Part shown: positions 34,197 through 43,808 of the stretch, piece by piece
How positions within the stretch are numbered: position 1 is the stretch's first letter
Layout of the letters: the number at the start of each line of letters is the position of its first letter
Assembly (NCBI RefSeq): GCF_003319095.1
Contig: NZ_QOHI01000002.1
Coordinates: 310,001-374,000, forward strand
DNA from: Blastococcus sp. TBT05-19
Lineage (GTDB): Bacteria; Actinomycetota; Actinomycetes; Mycobacteriales; Geodermatophilaceae
Length of the DNA stretch: 64,000 nt
Reading direction: 5' to 3'
Notes under the pieces: model-generated
Database searches by the model: none
Seen by the model: the letters and a program-made list of their open reading frames with translations, nothing else
What the model was told of the DNA's origin: nothing
Translations under genes and position numbers: made by a program

Positions 34197-34859
34197 TCAG
34201 TTCGCGGCGGGGTCCGCGGGGGCGGTGGAGAGGACGGCGAGCCGGCCGGACTGGCGGCCCATCACCTGCCGCCACAGCTGCGGCCCGGACAGGTCTCCGA
34301 GCACGTCGCCGGGCCGGCTGGGGACGCAGGCCCACGCACCCTCGGCGATCTCCCCGGCCAGCTGGCCGGGCGACCAGCCGGCGTACCCGGCGAACACCCG
34401 CAGGCCGGTGAGCCGGCCGGCCAGCGCGTCGGGGTCCCCGTCGAGGTCGACCAGGTGCACGTCGCCGGCCACCGGTCGCAGTCCCGCCTCCGGTTCCGGC
34501 TCCGCGGCCGTGGCCAGGCACAGCGCGGTGTCGGTCTCGCACGGCCCGCCCACGTGGAAGACCCCAGGGGCGACGGCGAGGTCGCACCAGCCGGGCAGCA
34601 CGTCGCGGATCTCCACCTGGCTCGGCCGGCCGAGGACGACGCCCAGCGTGCCGGTGTCGGAGTGGTCGAGGACGTAGACGACGGTGCCGGCGAACGTCGG
34701 GTCGGTCAGCGACGGCATCGCGACCAGGAGGCTGCCCGCGCTCACGTCGTCGAGGCAGCCGATCGACAGGGCCGGGACGGCGCGCGCGCGACGACGGCCG
34801 GTCACGGGCCGGGTGGGCGGACCGGACTCGGGCTCGGGCGAAGCGGGCACCGGGGACAT
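34197..34859 (-). CDS. YqgE/AlgH family protein (Rv0038-like)
   Basis: A 220-residue cytoplasmic protein of the UPF0301 family. Motifs GSLLVAMPSLTDPTFAGTVV, LDHSDTGTLGVVLGRP, VFHVGGPCETD and VFAGYAGWSPGQLAGEI are diagnostic. The molecular role is unknown. The first ~30 residues are a variable Pro/Arg-rich extension. Divergent from an MFS transporter, with a structured repeat between them; Rv0037c-Rv0038 of M. tuberculosis is a matching pair. Confidence 0.92.
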   Translation of the reverse strand: MSPVPASPEPESGPPTRPVTGRRRARAVPALSIGCLDDVSAGSLLVAMPSLTDPTFAGTVVYVLDHSDTGTLGVVLGRPSQVEIRDVLPGWCDLAVAPGVFHVGGPCETDTALCLATAAEPEPEAGLRPVAGDVHLVDLDGDPDALAGRLTGLRVFAGYAGWSPGQLAGEIAEGAWACVPSRPGDVLGDLSGPQLWRQVMGRQSGRLAVLSTAPADPAAN

Positions 34860-34930
34860 CTTCCCCAGTGTGCCCCACCCAACCGCTCCGGGTACGGGCG
34901 TCGGCCGCGCGGGTGACGGAGAGGGCGGGC

Positions 34931-34987
34931 GGCCCCGTCCAGAGGCTCGCCGCGAGCCTGCGAGGGGTGAGGGGGACGGGGTCCTTT
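34931..34987. repeat. Structured intergenic repeat, family 1, copy B
   Basis: Outer arms GGCCCCGTCC (34931-34940) and GGACGGGGTCC (34974-34984); perfect inner arm AGGCTCG-CCG-CGAGCCT (34943-34959). It lies in the divergent YqgE/MFS promoter region, ending just before the MFS -10 element. Confidence 0.8.
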
Positions 34988-34990
34988 ATC

Positions 34991-34996
34991 TAGGGT
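34991..34996 (+). promoter_or_regulatory. -10 hexamer of the MFS gene (leaderless)
   Basis: TAGGGT ends 6 nt before the GTG start at 35003. No clear -35 is seen. The GGGTGGGG before the GTG could alternatively act as a ribosome-binding site. Confidence 0.5.
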
Positions 34997-35002
34997 GGGG
35001 AC

Positions 35003-36274
35003 GTGGCCGCGGCGGGGACGACGGTGCGCGGCCTGCTCACCCGCGGGGACTTCCGCCGGCTGCTCGGCACCCGGCTGCTGGCCCAGTTCGGGGACGGCGT
35101 CCTGCAGGCGGCCCTGGCCGGCACGATCCTGTTCAACCCGCAGCGGGCGGCCGACCCCGTCGACGTGGCCGCCGGCTTCGCCGTGCTGCTCCTGCCCTAC
35201 TCGTTGGTCGGGCCGTTCGCCGGGGTCTGGCTGGACCGCTGGAGCCGCCGGCAGATCCTCCTGCGCGCGAACCTCGTGCGCGCCGTCCTGGTCGCGGTCG
35301 TGGCCGCTCTGATCCTGGCCGGCGTCCAGGGACCGGCCTTCCTCCTGGCTGGGCTCGCGGTGTTCTCGGTCAACCGGTTCGTGCTGTCCGCGCTGTCCGC
35401 GGGGCTGCCGCACACCACCGACGAGCACTCGCTGGTCCGGGCCAACGCCCTGTCGACGACGTCGGGCTCGGTGGCGACCGTGGTGGGCGGCGGCGCAGCG
35501 CTGGTCCTGGCCCCGCTGACCGGCTCGGGTGACGCCGGGTACGCAGCCCTGGCGCTCGCCGCCGCCCTGCCCTACCTCGGCTCGGCCGCCGTGGTGACCG
35601 GGTTCGACCGACGTCACCTGGGCCCGGACCACATGGCCCGGACGGCGCGTCTGACGGCGGGCCAGGTGCTGGCCGGCATGGCGTCGGGCGCCCGGCACGC
35701 CTGGCGGGACCGACCGGCCCGGGCGGCCCTCACCGCCATCGGCCTGCACCGCTGCCTGTTCGGCGTCCTGACGCTGATGGCGTTGCTGCTGCACCGCGGC
35801 ACCTTCACCGCCGGCACCGGGCTGTTCCCCGGCGGCCTGACGGGGCTGGGACAGGTGGTCGCCGCCGGTGCCGTCGGCACCCTCGTCGCGGCTGCCGTGA
35901 CCCCCGGGGCGGTGGCCCGGATCGGCACGCGGCGGTGGACCGGGCTCCTGCTGGTGGGCGGCGGGACGGCCCAGCTGGGGCTCGGGCTCCTGCTGCAGCC
36001 GGGAGCGGCGGTGGCCGCCGGCTTCGTGCTCGGGTTCGTGGGCCACGGCGTGAAGATCTGCGTCGACGCCACGCTCCAGGAGCGCATCGACGACGACCAC
36101 CGGGGCCGGGTGTTCTCCGTGTACGACACGGTGGTCAACGTCGGCTACGTCGCGGCGCTGGTCCTGGCCGCGTTCGCCCTGCCGTCGTCCGGCGTCTCAC
36201 CGCCGGTGCTGGGGATCGTGGCAGCCGGGTACCTGCTCACCGCGGTGCTGCACGCGCGGATGACCCGGCGCTGA
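35003..36274 (+). CDS. MFS transporter (Rv0037c-like)
   Basis: 423 residues with about 11-12 transmembrane helices; loop 2-3 reads GPFAGVWLDRWSRRQIL, the MFS motif A. The C-terminal half has RIGTRRWTGLLLVGGG and DDDHRGRVFSVYDTVVNVGY, typical of the drug-efflux-like MFS group. Substrate unknown. Starts with GTG. It converges on the protease gene with 9 bp between stops and no terminator visible. Confidence 0.87.
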   Translation: MAAAGTTVRGLLTRGDFRRLLGTRLLAQFGDGVLQAALAGTILFNPQRAADPVDVAAGFAVLLLPYSLVGPFAGVWLDRWSRRQILLRANLVRAVLVAVVAALILAGVQGPAFLLAGLAVFSVNRFVLSALSAGLPHTTDEHSLVRANALSTTSGSVATVVGGGAALVLAPLTGSGDAGYAALALAAALPYLGSAAVVTGFDRRHLGPDHMARTARLTAGQVLAGMASGARHAWRDRPARAALTAIGLHRCLFGVLTLMALLLHRGTFTAGTGLFPGGLTGLGQVVAAGAVGTLVAAAVTPGAVARIGTRRWTGLLLVGGGTAQLGLGLLLQPGAAVAAGFVLGFVGHGVKICVDATLQERIDDDHRGRVFSVYDTVVNVGYVAALVLAAFALPSSGVSPPVLGIVAAGYLLTAVLHARMTRR

Positions 36275-36283
36275 GCGGGCGGC

Positions 36284-37240
36284 TCAGAGCTCGGGGACGC
36301 AGGGCCCCGCGCCGAGGGCGGCCAGGCCGGTGAGGTCACCGGCGGAGAAGTCGGTCACGGCCCGCCGCGCCTCGGGGTACATCAGCTCCGCGTCGTCGTC
36401 GACGTGCGCCAGGCCCACCAGGTGGCCGAGCTCGTGCAGCACGATGCCCCGGGCGACGGCCGCGCCGTCGCGCCCGCCGAGGATCTCCGGGAACTGGACC
36501 GAGTCCAGGCTCACCGTGCCGCTGACGAAGACCCGGGGCCCCTCGCCGAGGGAGACCGCGACGCTGCCGGCCTCGCCCACGACGTCACCGACCAGCGCGG
36601 GGTTCTCCGCCTCGGTCTGCCAGCCGATGAGCACCGGCGCCCACTGGTCGCCGTAGCGCTCGGGCTGGTACACCGCCCGCTCGGTGGTCAGCGGCTCGTC
36701 GGTGTAGCCGTCGAAGGTGAAGACCAGACCGGTCACGTCGGCGATGCGCAGCACCGCGTCGTGCACCAGCTGCTCGCCGCCTGGAGGCGTGGCGTCGGGC
36801 CGGAGCACGTAGTGGATGGTGCGGCAGGGGTCGTAGGCGACCGGGGTGACGCCGTCGTCCTGGAAGGTGGTGAAGCCGTGCGTGCCGCCGACCGGCGGCG
36901 GCAGCGGGGGAGGGCCGAGGGGGACGAGCAGGCCGCTCGGCGTCGGCCGGTCGGTGGGCCGGGCCGGTTCCGACGACGCCGGCAGCCCGGGGGAGGCCTG
37001 GGGCAACCGCTGGGCCCAGGGCAGCTCCGACGGGTCGACGAGGGCGACCGCGCCCGCGACCGCCGCCGCCACCAGCAGCCCGCTCCACAGCCCCCGCCGG
37101 CGCCGGGGCGGGGCCACCGCGCCGCGCCACGGCTCGGGCGGCGCCGTCACACCGGCGGCCTCCTGGAGGACCCACTGGGGGACGCGCCCGGACGGCGACG
37201 CGGGCAGGTGGCCGGCGTCCTCGGGGTCATGCGGGTGCAC
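36284..37240 (-). CDS. Matrixin-type zinc metalloprotease, membrane-anchored
   Basis: 318 residues. A cytoplasmic start, a transmembrane helix at ~50-70 (LWSGLLVAAAVAGAVALV), a Pro-rich linker, and a metzincin catalytic domain at the C-terminus with HELGHLVGLAHVDD (~279-292), which supplies three zinc-binding histidines and the catalytic glutamate, followed by the Met-turn-like ELMYPEA. It resembles M10A matrixins; the substrate is unknown. Begins with GTG 37240, no strong ribosome-binding site, 60 bp after the cca stop, so it may be read through from cca. Confidence 0.82.
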   Translation of the reverse strand: MHPHDPEDAGHLPASPSGRVPQWVLQEAAGVTAPPEPWRGAVAPPRRRRGLWSGLLVAAAVAGAVALVDPSELPWAQRLPQASPGLPASSEPARPTDRPTPSGLLVPLGPPPLPPPVGGTHGFTTFQDDGVTPVAYDPCRTIHYVLRPDATPPGGEQLVHDAVLRIADVTGLVFTFDGYTDEPLTTERAVYQPERYGDQWAPVLIGWQTEAENPALVGDVVGEAGSVAVSLGEGPRVFVSGTVSLDSVQFPEILGGRDGAAVARGIVLHELGHLVGLAHVDDDAELMYPEARRAVTDFSAGDLTGLAALGAGPCVPEL

Positions 37241-37300
37241 GGGAGATTTCTCGGCACCGGCGTCCGGCTTCTGGAGCCGGGCGGTCGTCGCGTCCCCCGG

Positions 37301-38788
37301 TCAGCCCGTGCGCTCCGCCCACCAGGCCCGCAGCGCGGCCTCGGCGTCGTCGGGGTCCAGCGGGCCGCGCTCCAGGCGCAGGTCCTTGAGGAAGCGCCAG
37401 GCCGCGCCGACCTCGGGGCCGGGGCCCACGCCGAGGATCTCCATGATCGCGTTGCCGTCCAGGTCGGGCCGGACGCGGGCGAGGTCCTCCTGCGCGGCCA
37501 GCACCGTGATCCGCTCCTCGAGCGAGTCGTAGGTGGCCGCCAGCGCCGCCGCCCGGCGCTTGTTGCGGGTGGTGGAGTCCGAGCGCACCAGCTTGTGCAG
37601 GCGGGGGAGCAGGTCACCGGCGTCGGTGACGTAGCGGCGGACGGCCGAGTCGGTCCACTCGCCGCGGCCGTAGCCGTGGAAGCGCAGGTGCAGGAAGGTC
37701 AGCCGGGCGACCTGCTCGACGATCTCCTTGGAGTACTTCAGCGCCTGGAGCCGCTTGCGCACCAGCTTCGCCCCGACCACCTCGTGGTGGTGGAAGGAGA
37801 CCCGCCCGCGCGGCTCGTGCCGGCGGGTGGCCGGCTTGCCGATGTCGTGCAGCAGCGCGGCCAGGCGCAGCACGAGGTCGGGGGACCCGCTGCCGGGATC
37901 GGCCTTCTCCAGCTCGATCGCCTGGTCGAGCACGGTGAGCGAGTGGGTGTAGACGTCCTTGTGCTGGTGGTGCTCGTCGATCTCCATGCGCAGCGCGGAG
38001 AGCTCCGGCAGCACGACGTCGGCCAGCCCGGTGGCGACGAAGAGCTCGAGCGCGGCGCGGGGGGAGTCCTGCAGCAGCGTCTTCGACAGCTCGGCCTGCA
38101 CCCGCTCCGGCGTGATGCGGGCCAGCTCGCCGGAGAGCGCGGTCATCGCCGCGACGACGTCGTCCGCGGGGGTGAGCCCGAGCTGCGCCACGAACCGGAC
38201 GGCGCGGAGCATCCGGAGCGGGTCGTCGGCGAAGGACTCCTCCGCGGTGCCGGGCGTGCGCAGCCGCCGGGCGAGCAGGTCACCGAGCCCGCCGAAGGGG
38301 TCGGTGACGGTGCGGTCCGGTCCGAGGCTCACCGCCATCGCGTTCACCGTGAAGTCCCGCCGGACCAGGTCGTCCAGCAGCGAGTCGCCCCAGGCCACCT
38401 CCGGGTTCCGGGACTCGCGGTCGTACCGGTCGGCCCGGAAGGTGGTGATCTCCACCCGCGCGCCGCCGATCTCCGCGCCCACGGTGCCGAAGGCGATGCC
38501 GGTGTTCCACGTGGAACGGGCCCAGCCGCGGAGCAGGTCCAGCACCTGCTCGGGCCGGGCGTCGGTGGTGACGTCGAGGTCGCCGGGCACCTGGTCGATC
38601 CCGGCGCCGGCGGAGAGCAGGGCGTCGCGGACGCTGCCGCCGACCAGGTGCGCCTCGAACCCGGCAGCGGCGAAGCGCTCGCCCAGTTCGGTGAGCACGG
38701 GGGACAGGTCCACGAGCCGGCGGACGGTCTCCTGGACGGCCGCGGGCACGGGCTCGGGCTCAGGACGACTCGGCGACTGCGCGGACAC
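37301..38788 (-). CDS. cca: CCA-adding tRNA nucleotidyltransferase (PcnA/Cca)
   Basis: Adds or repairs the 3' CCA of tRNA. 495 residues, class II nucleotidyltransferase head with HLVGGSVRDALL and the catalytic acidic pair in GDLDVTTDA, RRDFTVNAMA, then DPLRMLRAVRFVAQ. The C-terminal part holds an HD domain (LLHDIGKPATR; HHHEVVGA). Synteny: divergent from the Nudix gene as in Rv3907c-Rv3908. Start GTG 38788. A parS palindrome lies within the coding sequence. Confidence 0.93.
   Translation of the reverse strand: MSAQSPSRPEPEPVPAAVQETVRRLVDLSPVLTELGERFAAAGFEAHLVGGSVRDALLSAGAGIDQVPGDLDVTTDARPEQVLDLLRGWARSTWNTGIAFGTVGAEIGGARVEITTFRADRYDRESRNPEVAWGDSLLDDLVRRDFTVNAMAVSLGPDRTVTDPFGGLGDLLARRLRTPGTAEESFADDPLRMLRAVRFVAQLGLTPADDVVAAMTALSGELARITPERVQAELSKTLLQDSPRAALELFVATGLADVVLPELSALRMEIDEHHQHKDVYTHSLTVLDQAIELEKADPGSGSPDLVLRLAALLHDIGKPATRRHEPRGRVSFHHHEVVGAKLVRKRLQALKYSKEIVEQVARLTFLHLRFHGYGRGEWTDSAVRRYVTDAGDLLPRLHKLVRSDSTTRNKRRAAALAATYDSLEERITVLAAQEDLARVRPDLDGNAIMEILGVGPGPEVGAAWRFLKDLRLERGPLDPDDAEAALRAWWAERTG
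38503..38518. promoter_or_regulatory. parS site inside cca
   Basis: TGTTCCACGTGGAACG has the exact 14-base parS core, about 15 kb from parAB, inside the CCA-adding enzyme gene. Confidence 0.8.
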
Positions 38789-38878
38789 GACGAGCCAGGG
38801 TAGTGCGCGCGGGAACCCGCCCCGCCCCGCACTCGGGGCCGCCGGGTCGGGCTGCTCTGCTCACCCAGCTCTTACCGG

Positions 38879-38884
38879 TACCCT
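38879..38884 (+). promoter_or_regulatory. -10 hexamer of the Nudix operon (leaderless)
   Basis: TACCCT ends 6 nt before the ATG at 38891. It probably drives the Nudix-DUF6049-murJ-pseudokinase chain. Confidence 0.5.
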
Positions 38885-38890
38885 CCTGGC

Positions 38891-39367
38891 ATGGCTGGAA
38901 CGGGCGGGCGTGGGCGCCCGGGCCGCCGGCTGCGCCGGGTCGACGAGACCTCCGCCGGGGGCCTGGTGGTCGCCGACGACGGGGTGACCGGTCCCCGTGC
39001 CGCGCTGATCGGCCGGACGGACCGCCGCGGACGCCTGCTCTGGTCCCTCCCGAAGGGCCACATCGAGGCCGGCGAGACCCCCGAGGACACCGCAGTGCGC
39101 GAGGTCGCGGAGGAGACCGGGATCATCGGCGAGGTCGTCGCGCCGCTCGGCATCATCGACTTCTGGTTCGTCGCCGAGGGCCGCCGCGTGCACAAGACGG
39201 TGCACCACTTCCTGCTGCGCGCGATCGGCGGCGCGCTCTCCGACGCCGACATCGAGGTCACCGAGGTCGCCTGGGTGCCCCTGGACGAGCTGAGCACCCG
39301 GCTGGCCTACGCCGACGAGCGGGCACTCGTGGAGCGCGCGCCCGGACTCCTGGCCGACACCGCGTGA
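38891..39367 (+). CDS. Nudix hydrolase (MutT4-like)
   Basis: 158 residues with the Nudix box [20 protein letters not shown] continuing TGIIGE (~55-80), whose glutamates bind the metal. The N-terminus is basic ([18 protein letters not shown]). The matching mycobacterial gene Rv3908 is mutT4; the substrate (oxidised nucleotide or another diphosphate) is not certain. First gene of a chain of GTGA/ATGA overlaps down to the pseudokinase. Confidence 0.92.
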   Translation: MAGTGGRGRPGRRLRRVDETSAGGLVVADDGVTGPRAALIGRTDRRGRLLWSLPKGHIEAGETPEDTAVREVAEETGIIGEVVAPLGIIDFWFVAEGRRVHKTVHHFLLRAIGGALSDADIEVTEVAWVPLDELSTRLAYADERALVERAPGLLADTA

Positions 39368-41718
39368 CGCGGCCGGCTGCCGCCCGCGCCGGCGGCCGCC
39401 CCGCCGCCGACGCCTCCGCCCGGCCGGGCGCCGTCCGTCGCGCCGTCGCGCTCGTCCCGCTGGTGGCCGGTGCGCTGGCCCTGGCACACCCGTTGCCCGC
39501 ACCCGCGCAGGCCGCGCCCGCCGTCCCCGGGGACGGCGTCGACGCCGAGCGCCCCGTGCGCATCGAGGTGGGCCGGTTCGAGCCGCGCACCGTCACACCG
39601 GGGTCCCTGATCACCGTCACCGGCACGCTGACCAACACGGGTGCGCTGCCGATCACCGACCTCGCCGTCCGGCTGCAGCGCGGCGAGGTGCGCACCACCC
39701 GGGAGGAGCTCGCCGCCGCGGTCGCCGATCCCGATCCGGCCACCACCGTGCTGGCACCGTTCTCCGAGGTGCCCGACGACCTGGCCCCCGGCGCGAGCGC
39801 CGGCTTCAGCTACACGGTCCCCTCCGACGAGCTCCGGCTGGAGCGCGACGGGGTTTACCCGGCGCTGCTCAACGTCAACGGCACCGTGGACGGCGACGAG
39901 CAGCAGCGCGTCGGCGAGCTGTCCACCTTCGTCGTCCAGCAGCCGGTCGAACCGGCCGCCCGCACCGCCGTGGCCTGGCTCTGGCCGCTGTCCGAGCGCA
40001 GCCACCGCACGCCGTCCGGGGGCTTCGCCGACGACGGGCTGACCGAGGTCGTCGCCGAGGGCGGCCGGCTGGACCGCGCCCTCGCCGTCGTCGAGCGGCT
40101 GCCCACCGCCGCCGCACCCGACGGGGCCGCGGCGCCCGCGCTGCAGGTGACCCTCGCGATCGATCCCGCCCTGGTGGAGGAGCTGTCGGTCATGGCCGAG
40201 GGTCCCTACGCCGTCGACGGCGAGGAGGACGCCGGAACCGGCACCGACGAGGCGCGGGCGTTCCTCGAGCGGCTGCGCGCGGTCGCCGCCGTCCACCCGG
40301 TGGTCGCGCTGCCCTACGGCGACGTCGACGCCGACAGCCTGCAGCTCGCCGGGCTGCCCGGCGTGGTCACCCGCAGCCTGCCCGGATCCCCCGACGGGAC
40401 CGCCCAGGACCCGCCCGGCGCGGCACCGGCACCGGCGACGCCGACCGCCGACGGCGCCGCCCCGGCCGAGGAGGAGCCGCCGCGCACCACCGGCGCGGGC
40501 TCGGTGATCCTGGACGACCTGCTGGACGTCACCCCCGTGACCGACCTGGCCTGGGCCGCGGACGGCGGCTTCGAGCCGGCCACGCTGGACGTCCTGCGCG
40601 ACGGCGGCGTCGACCGCGTCGTGCTGGCCGGCGACGCCCTCACCGACGGGGAGTCGGCGGTCGGGCTGGACGGATCGGACGCCGTCGCGCACAGCACCCT
40701 GCCGGTCGCCGACGGGACGATCGACGTCCTGGTCGCCGACCCGACGCTCACCGCGCTGGTCGGGGGCGCCGAGGACGTCCCGGGCGGCCCCCGGGTGGCC
40801 GTGCAGCGCTACGTCGCCGAGCTGGCGGCGCTGACGCTGCAGTCCCCGCCCGGCACCGAGCAGACCGTGCTCGTGGCCCCGCCGCGCGACGTGCGCTCCG
40901 GCCCCGACGGCGCCGGCGCGATGATGGCCGACACCACGGGCCTGCCGTGGTTGCGCGCCGAGTCGGTGGCCGGTCTGGGCAACGTCCCGGTCGCGGACGC
41001 GGGTGAGGTGACCACCCCCGCCTCGGTGCGCCGCCTCGACGCCGAGGGGATGCTCGCGCTGGCCGAGGCCGTGGCCGTGCGCGACGACCTGGCCGGCGCC
41101 GTCGTCGGCGACGCCGGGGTCGCGCTGCAGGCCTACGACGCGGGGATCGCCCGCAGCGCCTCCGTCCTGCGCGCCCAGGACCCCGAGGCGTTCCGGGCCG
41201 CGGCGGAGGCCGCGCGCGCCGCCGTGGACCGGCTCCGCGGGCGGGTCACGGTCGTCGCGCCCGCCGACGGCACCTACACCCTGGCCTCCAGCACGGCTCC
41301 GCTGGTCCTCACCGTCGACAACGACCTGCCCTTCGCCGTCCAGGTGCTGCTCCAGGTGCGCACCCGTGGCAGCCGCGGGCTCTCGATCGGCGACATCGGC
41401 GTCCAGACCCTGGCCCCCCGGGAGCGCACGACCCTGCAGGTGCCCACGGAGGTGCGCCAGTCCGGCGGCTTCGCCGTCACCGCCGAGGTGACGACCCCCT
41501 CCGGTGGGCCGCTCGGCGAGCGCGTGGACATGCAGGTGAAGAGCACCGCCTACGGGTCCATCTCGCTGTCGATCACGATCGGCGCGGCGTCGCTGCTGGG
41601 CCTGCTCTTCCTGCGCCGGTTCGTCAACCTGGTCCGCCGCCGTCGCCGCGGTGCCGTCGAGGGCCCGGAGCTCGCGCCCCCCGGCCTGGCCGCGCCGCCC
41701 ACCCGGAGCCCGGTGTGA
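39364..41718 (+). CDS. DUF6049 family exported protein (Rv3909-like)
   Basis: 784 residues from GTG 39364. A signal peptide with a hydrophobic stretch ([18 protein letters not shown]) leads to ~49; beta-sandwich domains follow ([20 protein letters not shown]), then a long acidic alpha/beta middle, and a C-terminal transmembrane helix ([14 protein letters not shown]) followed by basic residues. So it is a large extracytoplasmic protein held by its C-terminus. Always found before murJ in actinobacteria, hence a likely role in lipid II export or wall assembly, unproven. GTGA overlaps at both ends. Confidence 0.83.
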   Translation: MTRPAAARAGGRPAADASARPGAVRRAVALVPLVAGALALAHPLPAPAQAAPAVPGDGVDAERPVRIEVGRFEPRTVTPGSLITVTGTLTNTGALPITDLAVRLQRGEVRTTREELAAAVADPDPATTVLAPFSEVPDDLAPGASAGFSYTVPSDELRLERDGVYPALLNVNGTVDGDEQQRVGELSTFVVQQPVEPAARTAVAWLWPLSERSHRTPSGGFADDGLTEVVAEGGRLDRALAVVERLPTAAAPDGAAAPALQVTLAIDPALVEELSVMAEGPYAVDGEEDAGTGTDEARAFLERLRAVAAVHPVVALPYGDVDADSLQLAGLPGVVTRSLPGSPDGTAQDPPGAAPAPATPTADGAAPAEEEPPRTTGAGSVILDDLLDVTPVTDLAWAADGGFEPATLDVLRDGGVDRVVLAGDALTDGESAVGLDGSDAVAHSTLPVADGTIDVLVADPTLTALVGGAEDVPGGPRVAVQRYVAELAALTLQSPPGTEQTVLVAPPRDVRSGPDGAGAMMADTTGLPWLRAESVAGLGNVPVADAGEVTTPASVRRLDAEGMLALAEAVAVRDDLAGAVVGDAGVALQAYDAGIARSASVLRAQDPEAFRAAAEAARAAVDRLRGRVTVVAPADGTYTLASSTAPLVLTVDNDLPFAVQVLLQVRTRGSRGLSIGDIGVQTLAPRERTTLQVPTEVRQSGGFAVTAEVTTPSGGPLGERVDMQVKSTAYGSISLSITIGAASLLGLLFLRRFVNLVRRRRRGAVEGPELAPPGLAAPPTRSPV

Positions 41719-43808
41719 CCGACCGCCCCGACGTCAGCGACCGCCCCGCGACCGACGACGGGTCCGACGAGCCGTCCGCCCGCGAGGAGCGGCGTCCCCG
41801 GCCGGTCCGCATGCCCCCGCCACCGCCCGCCCGGCCGGCACCCGCCCGGCGCAGCGGCGCCCCCCTGCCGCCCGCGCCCTACCTGGCGACCCCGCCGGAG
41901 GACGCCGCCGTCGCGCCGCACCCCCAGATGGACGCCCGGCCGGACGACGACGTCCGGCGGGCCGGCCAGGAACCCGCCCGCGTGCTCCCGCCACCGCCGC
42001 AGGCCCCGCCGCCGGAGGTGCCCGCGAGGGCGCAGCGTCCGGCCGCACCCCTGCCGCCGCTGCCCCCGATGCGGCACCGCTGGGTCCCCGCCGCGGACGA
42101 GACCCAGGTCTTCCCGATCACCGTGCTACCGCCGGTGCCGCGGGCGGCCTCCGACACCGACCAGGACGTCGAGGAGCGCGAGGGCGCCCCCGGCGCCAGC
42201 CGCGGCATCCTGCGCGCGGCCGGGACCATGGCGATGGCCACGCTGGTCTCCCGCGTCACCGGCCTGCTGCGCACCGTCGTGCTGGCGGCCGCGCTCGGCG
42301 TCGGCTTCGTCGCCGACGCCTACAGCACGACCAACACGCTCCCGAACATCGTCTACGAGCTGCTGCTCGGCGGCGTGCTGACCTCGGTCATCGTCCCGCT
42401 GCTGGTGCACGCGCAGGAGCGGGACGCCGACGACGGCGTCGCGTACGCCCAGCGGCTGGTCACCGTCGCCATGGCCGGGCTCACCGTCATGACCGTGCTG
42501 GCCGTGCTCGCCGCCCCGCTGCTGACCTCTCTGTACGGCCTCGACGAGGACCCCGATCAGTACCGCCTGGCCAACTGGCTGGCGCGGATGCTGCTGGTCG
42601 AGATCGTGTTCTACGGGCTCGGCGCGTTCGCCCAGGCGATCCTCAACAGCCGCGGCGTCTTCGGGCCCCCGGCCTGGGCACCGGTCCTCAACAACGTCGT
42701 GGTGATCGCCACCGGGCTGGTCTTCCTGGCCGCGAGCGGTCCGGGCAGCCTCGAGGCGGCGACCATCGCGCCGGGCCTGGTGTGGCTGCTCGGGATCGGC
42801 ACGGTGCTGGGGATCGCGGTGCAGGCGATCGTGCTGGTCCCGCTCCTCGGCCGCGCCGGGGTCCCCCTGCGACCGCGGTGGGGAGTGCGGGAGACCGGGC
42901 TCCGCGAGGCCGGGGCGCTCGGCCTGTGGGTCATCGGCTACGTCGCCGTCAGCCAGATCGGTGTCCTGGTGGCACTGCGGATCGCCAACGCCGCCCAGCG
43001 GGACGGCGGGCTGGGCTCCACCGCCTTCCAGTACGCCAGCCTGCTCTTCCAGATGCCCTACGGGATCATCGGCGTGGCCCTGCTGACCGCCCTGGTCCCC
43101 CGGATGAGCCGGGCGGCGGCGCGCTCCGACGTCGAGGGCGTCGTGGACGACCTCTCGCTCGGCACCCGGCTCTCCGCACTCGGTCTGCTGCCGATCACCG
43201 CGGCGCTCACCGTGCTGGGCGCCCCCATCGGCGCGCTGGTGTTCGGCCGTGGGAACACCTCGTTCGCCGAGGCCGAGCAGATCGGGGTCGCGCTGGCGGC
43301 CGGCGCCTTCGGGTTGCTGCCGATGGCGGTCACCCTGCTGCAGCTGCGGGTCTTCTACGCGATGAAGGACGCCCGCACCCCGACGCTGATCCAGGTCGGG
43401 ATGGTCGCCGTCCGGGTGCCCCTGCTGTTCCTCGTGCCCGTCGTCGTCGGGCCCGACGACGTCGTCGCCGGGCTGATGCTCGTCACGAGCGTCACCTACG
43501 TGGCCGGCTGGGTGCTCGGCGACCTGGCCCTGCGCCGCCGGCTCGGCGGGCTGCGCACGCGCGAGACCTTCCTGCCGGTGCTCCGGGTCGCCCTGGTGGC
43601 GCTCGTGGCGGGCCTGGCCGGGTTCCTTGTCCGGATCGTGACCTCCGACCTGGGCGGACGTTCCACCACAGGGTCGCTCCTGCAGGTGCTGATCGGTACC
43701 GTGGTGATCGGCGGCGTCGCGGTGGTCGGACTCGTGGTGGCCCGTGTTCCGGAGGTCCGGGAGCCCCTGGCTGCGGTCAGGGCCCGGTTGGGACGGGGCC
43801 GGTCATGA
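41715..43808 (+). CDS. murJ: Lipid II flippase MurJ (MviN) with Pro-rich extension
   Basis: Moves lipid II across the membrane for peptidoglycan synthesis. 697 residues, longer than the usual ~510 because of a ~170-residue cytoplasmic N-terminal tail rich in Pro, Ala and Arg. From ~180, about 14 helices with MurJ motifs MATLVSRVTGLLRTVVLAA, YSTTNTLPNIVYELLLGGVL and GLLPMAVTLLQLRVFYAMKD. In M. tuberculosis Rv3910 this domain is fused to a pseudokinase; here they are separate overlapping genes (ATGA). Confidence 0.95.
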   Translation: MTDRPDVSDRPATDDGSDEPSAREERRPRPVRMPPPPPARPAPARRSGAPLPPAPYLATPPEDAAVAPHPQMDARPDDDVRRAGQEPARVLPPPPQAPPPEVPARAQRPAAPLPPLPPMRHRWVPAADETQVFPITVLPPVPRAASDTDQDVEEREGAPGASRGILRAAGTMAMATLVSRVTGLLRTVVLAAALGVGFVADAYSTTNTLPNIVYELLLGGVLTSVIVPLLVHAQERDADDGVAYAQRLVTVAMAGLTVMTVLAVLAAPLLTSLYGLDEDPDQYRLANWLARMLLVEIVFYGLGAFAQAILNSRGVFGPPAWAPVLNNVVVIATGLVFLAASGPGSLEAATIAPGLVWLLGIGTVLGIAVQAIVLVPLLGRAGVPLRPRWGVRETGLREAGALGLWVIGYVAVSQIGVLVALRIANAAQRDGGLGSTAFQYASLLFQMPYGIIGVALLTALVPRMSRAAARSDVEGVVDDLSLGTRLSALGLLPITAALTVLGAPIGALVFGRGNTSFAEAEQIGVALAAGAFGLLPMAVTLLQLRVFYAMKDARTPTLIQVGMVAVRVPLLFLVPVVVGPDDVVAGLMLVTSVTYVAGWVLGDLALRRRLGGLRTRETFLPVLRVALVALVAGLAGFLVRIVTSDLGGRSTTGSLLQVLIGTVVIGGVAVVGLVVARVPEVREPLAAVRARLGRGRS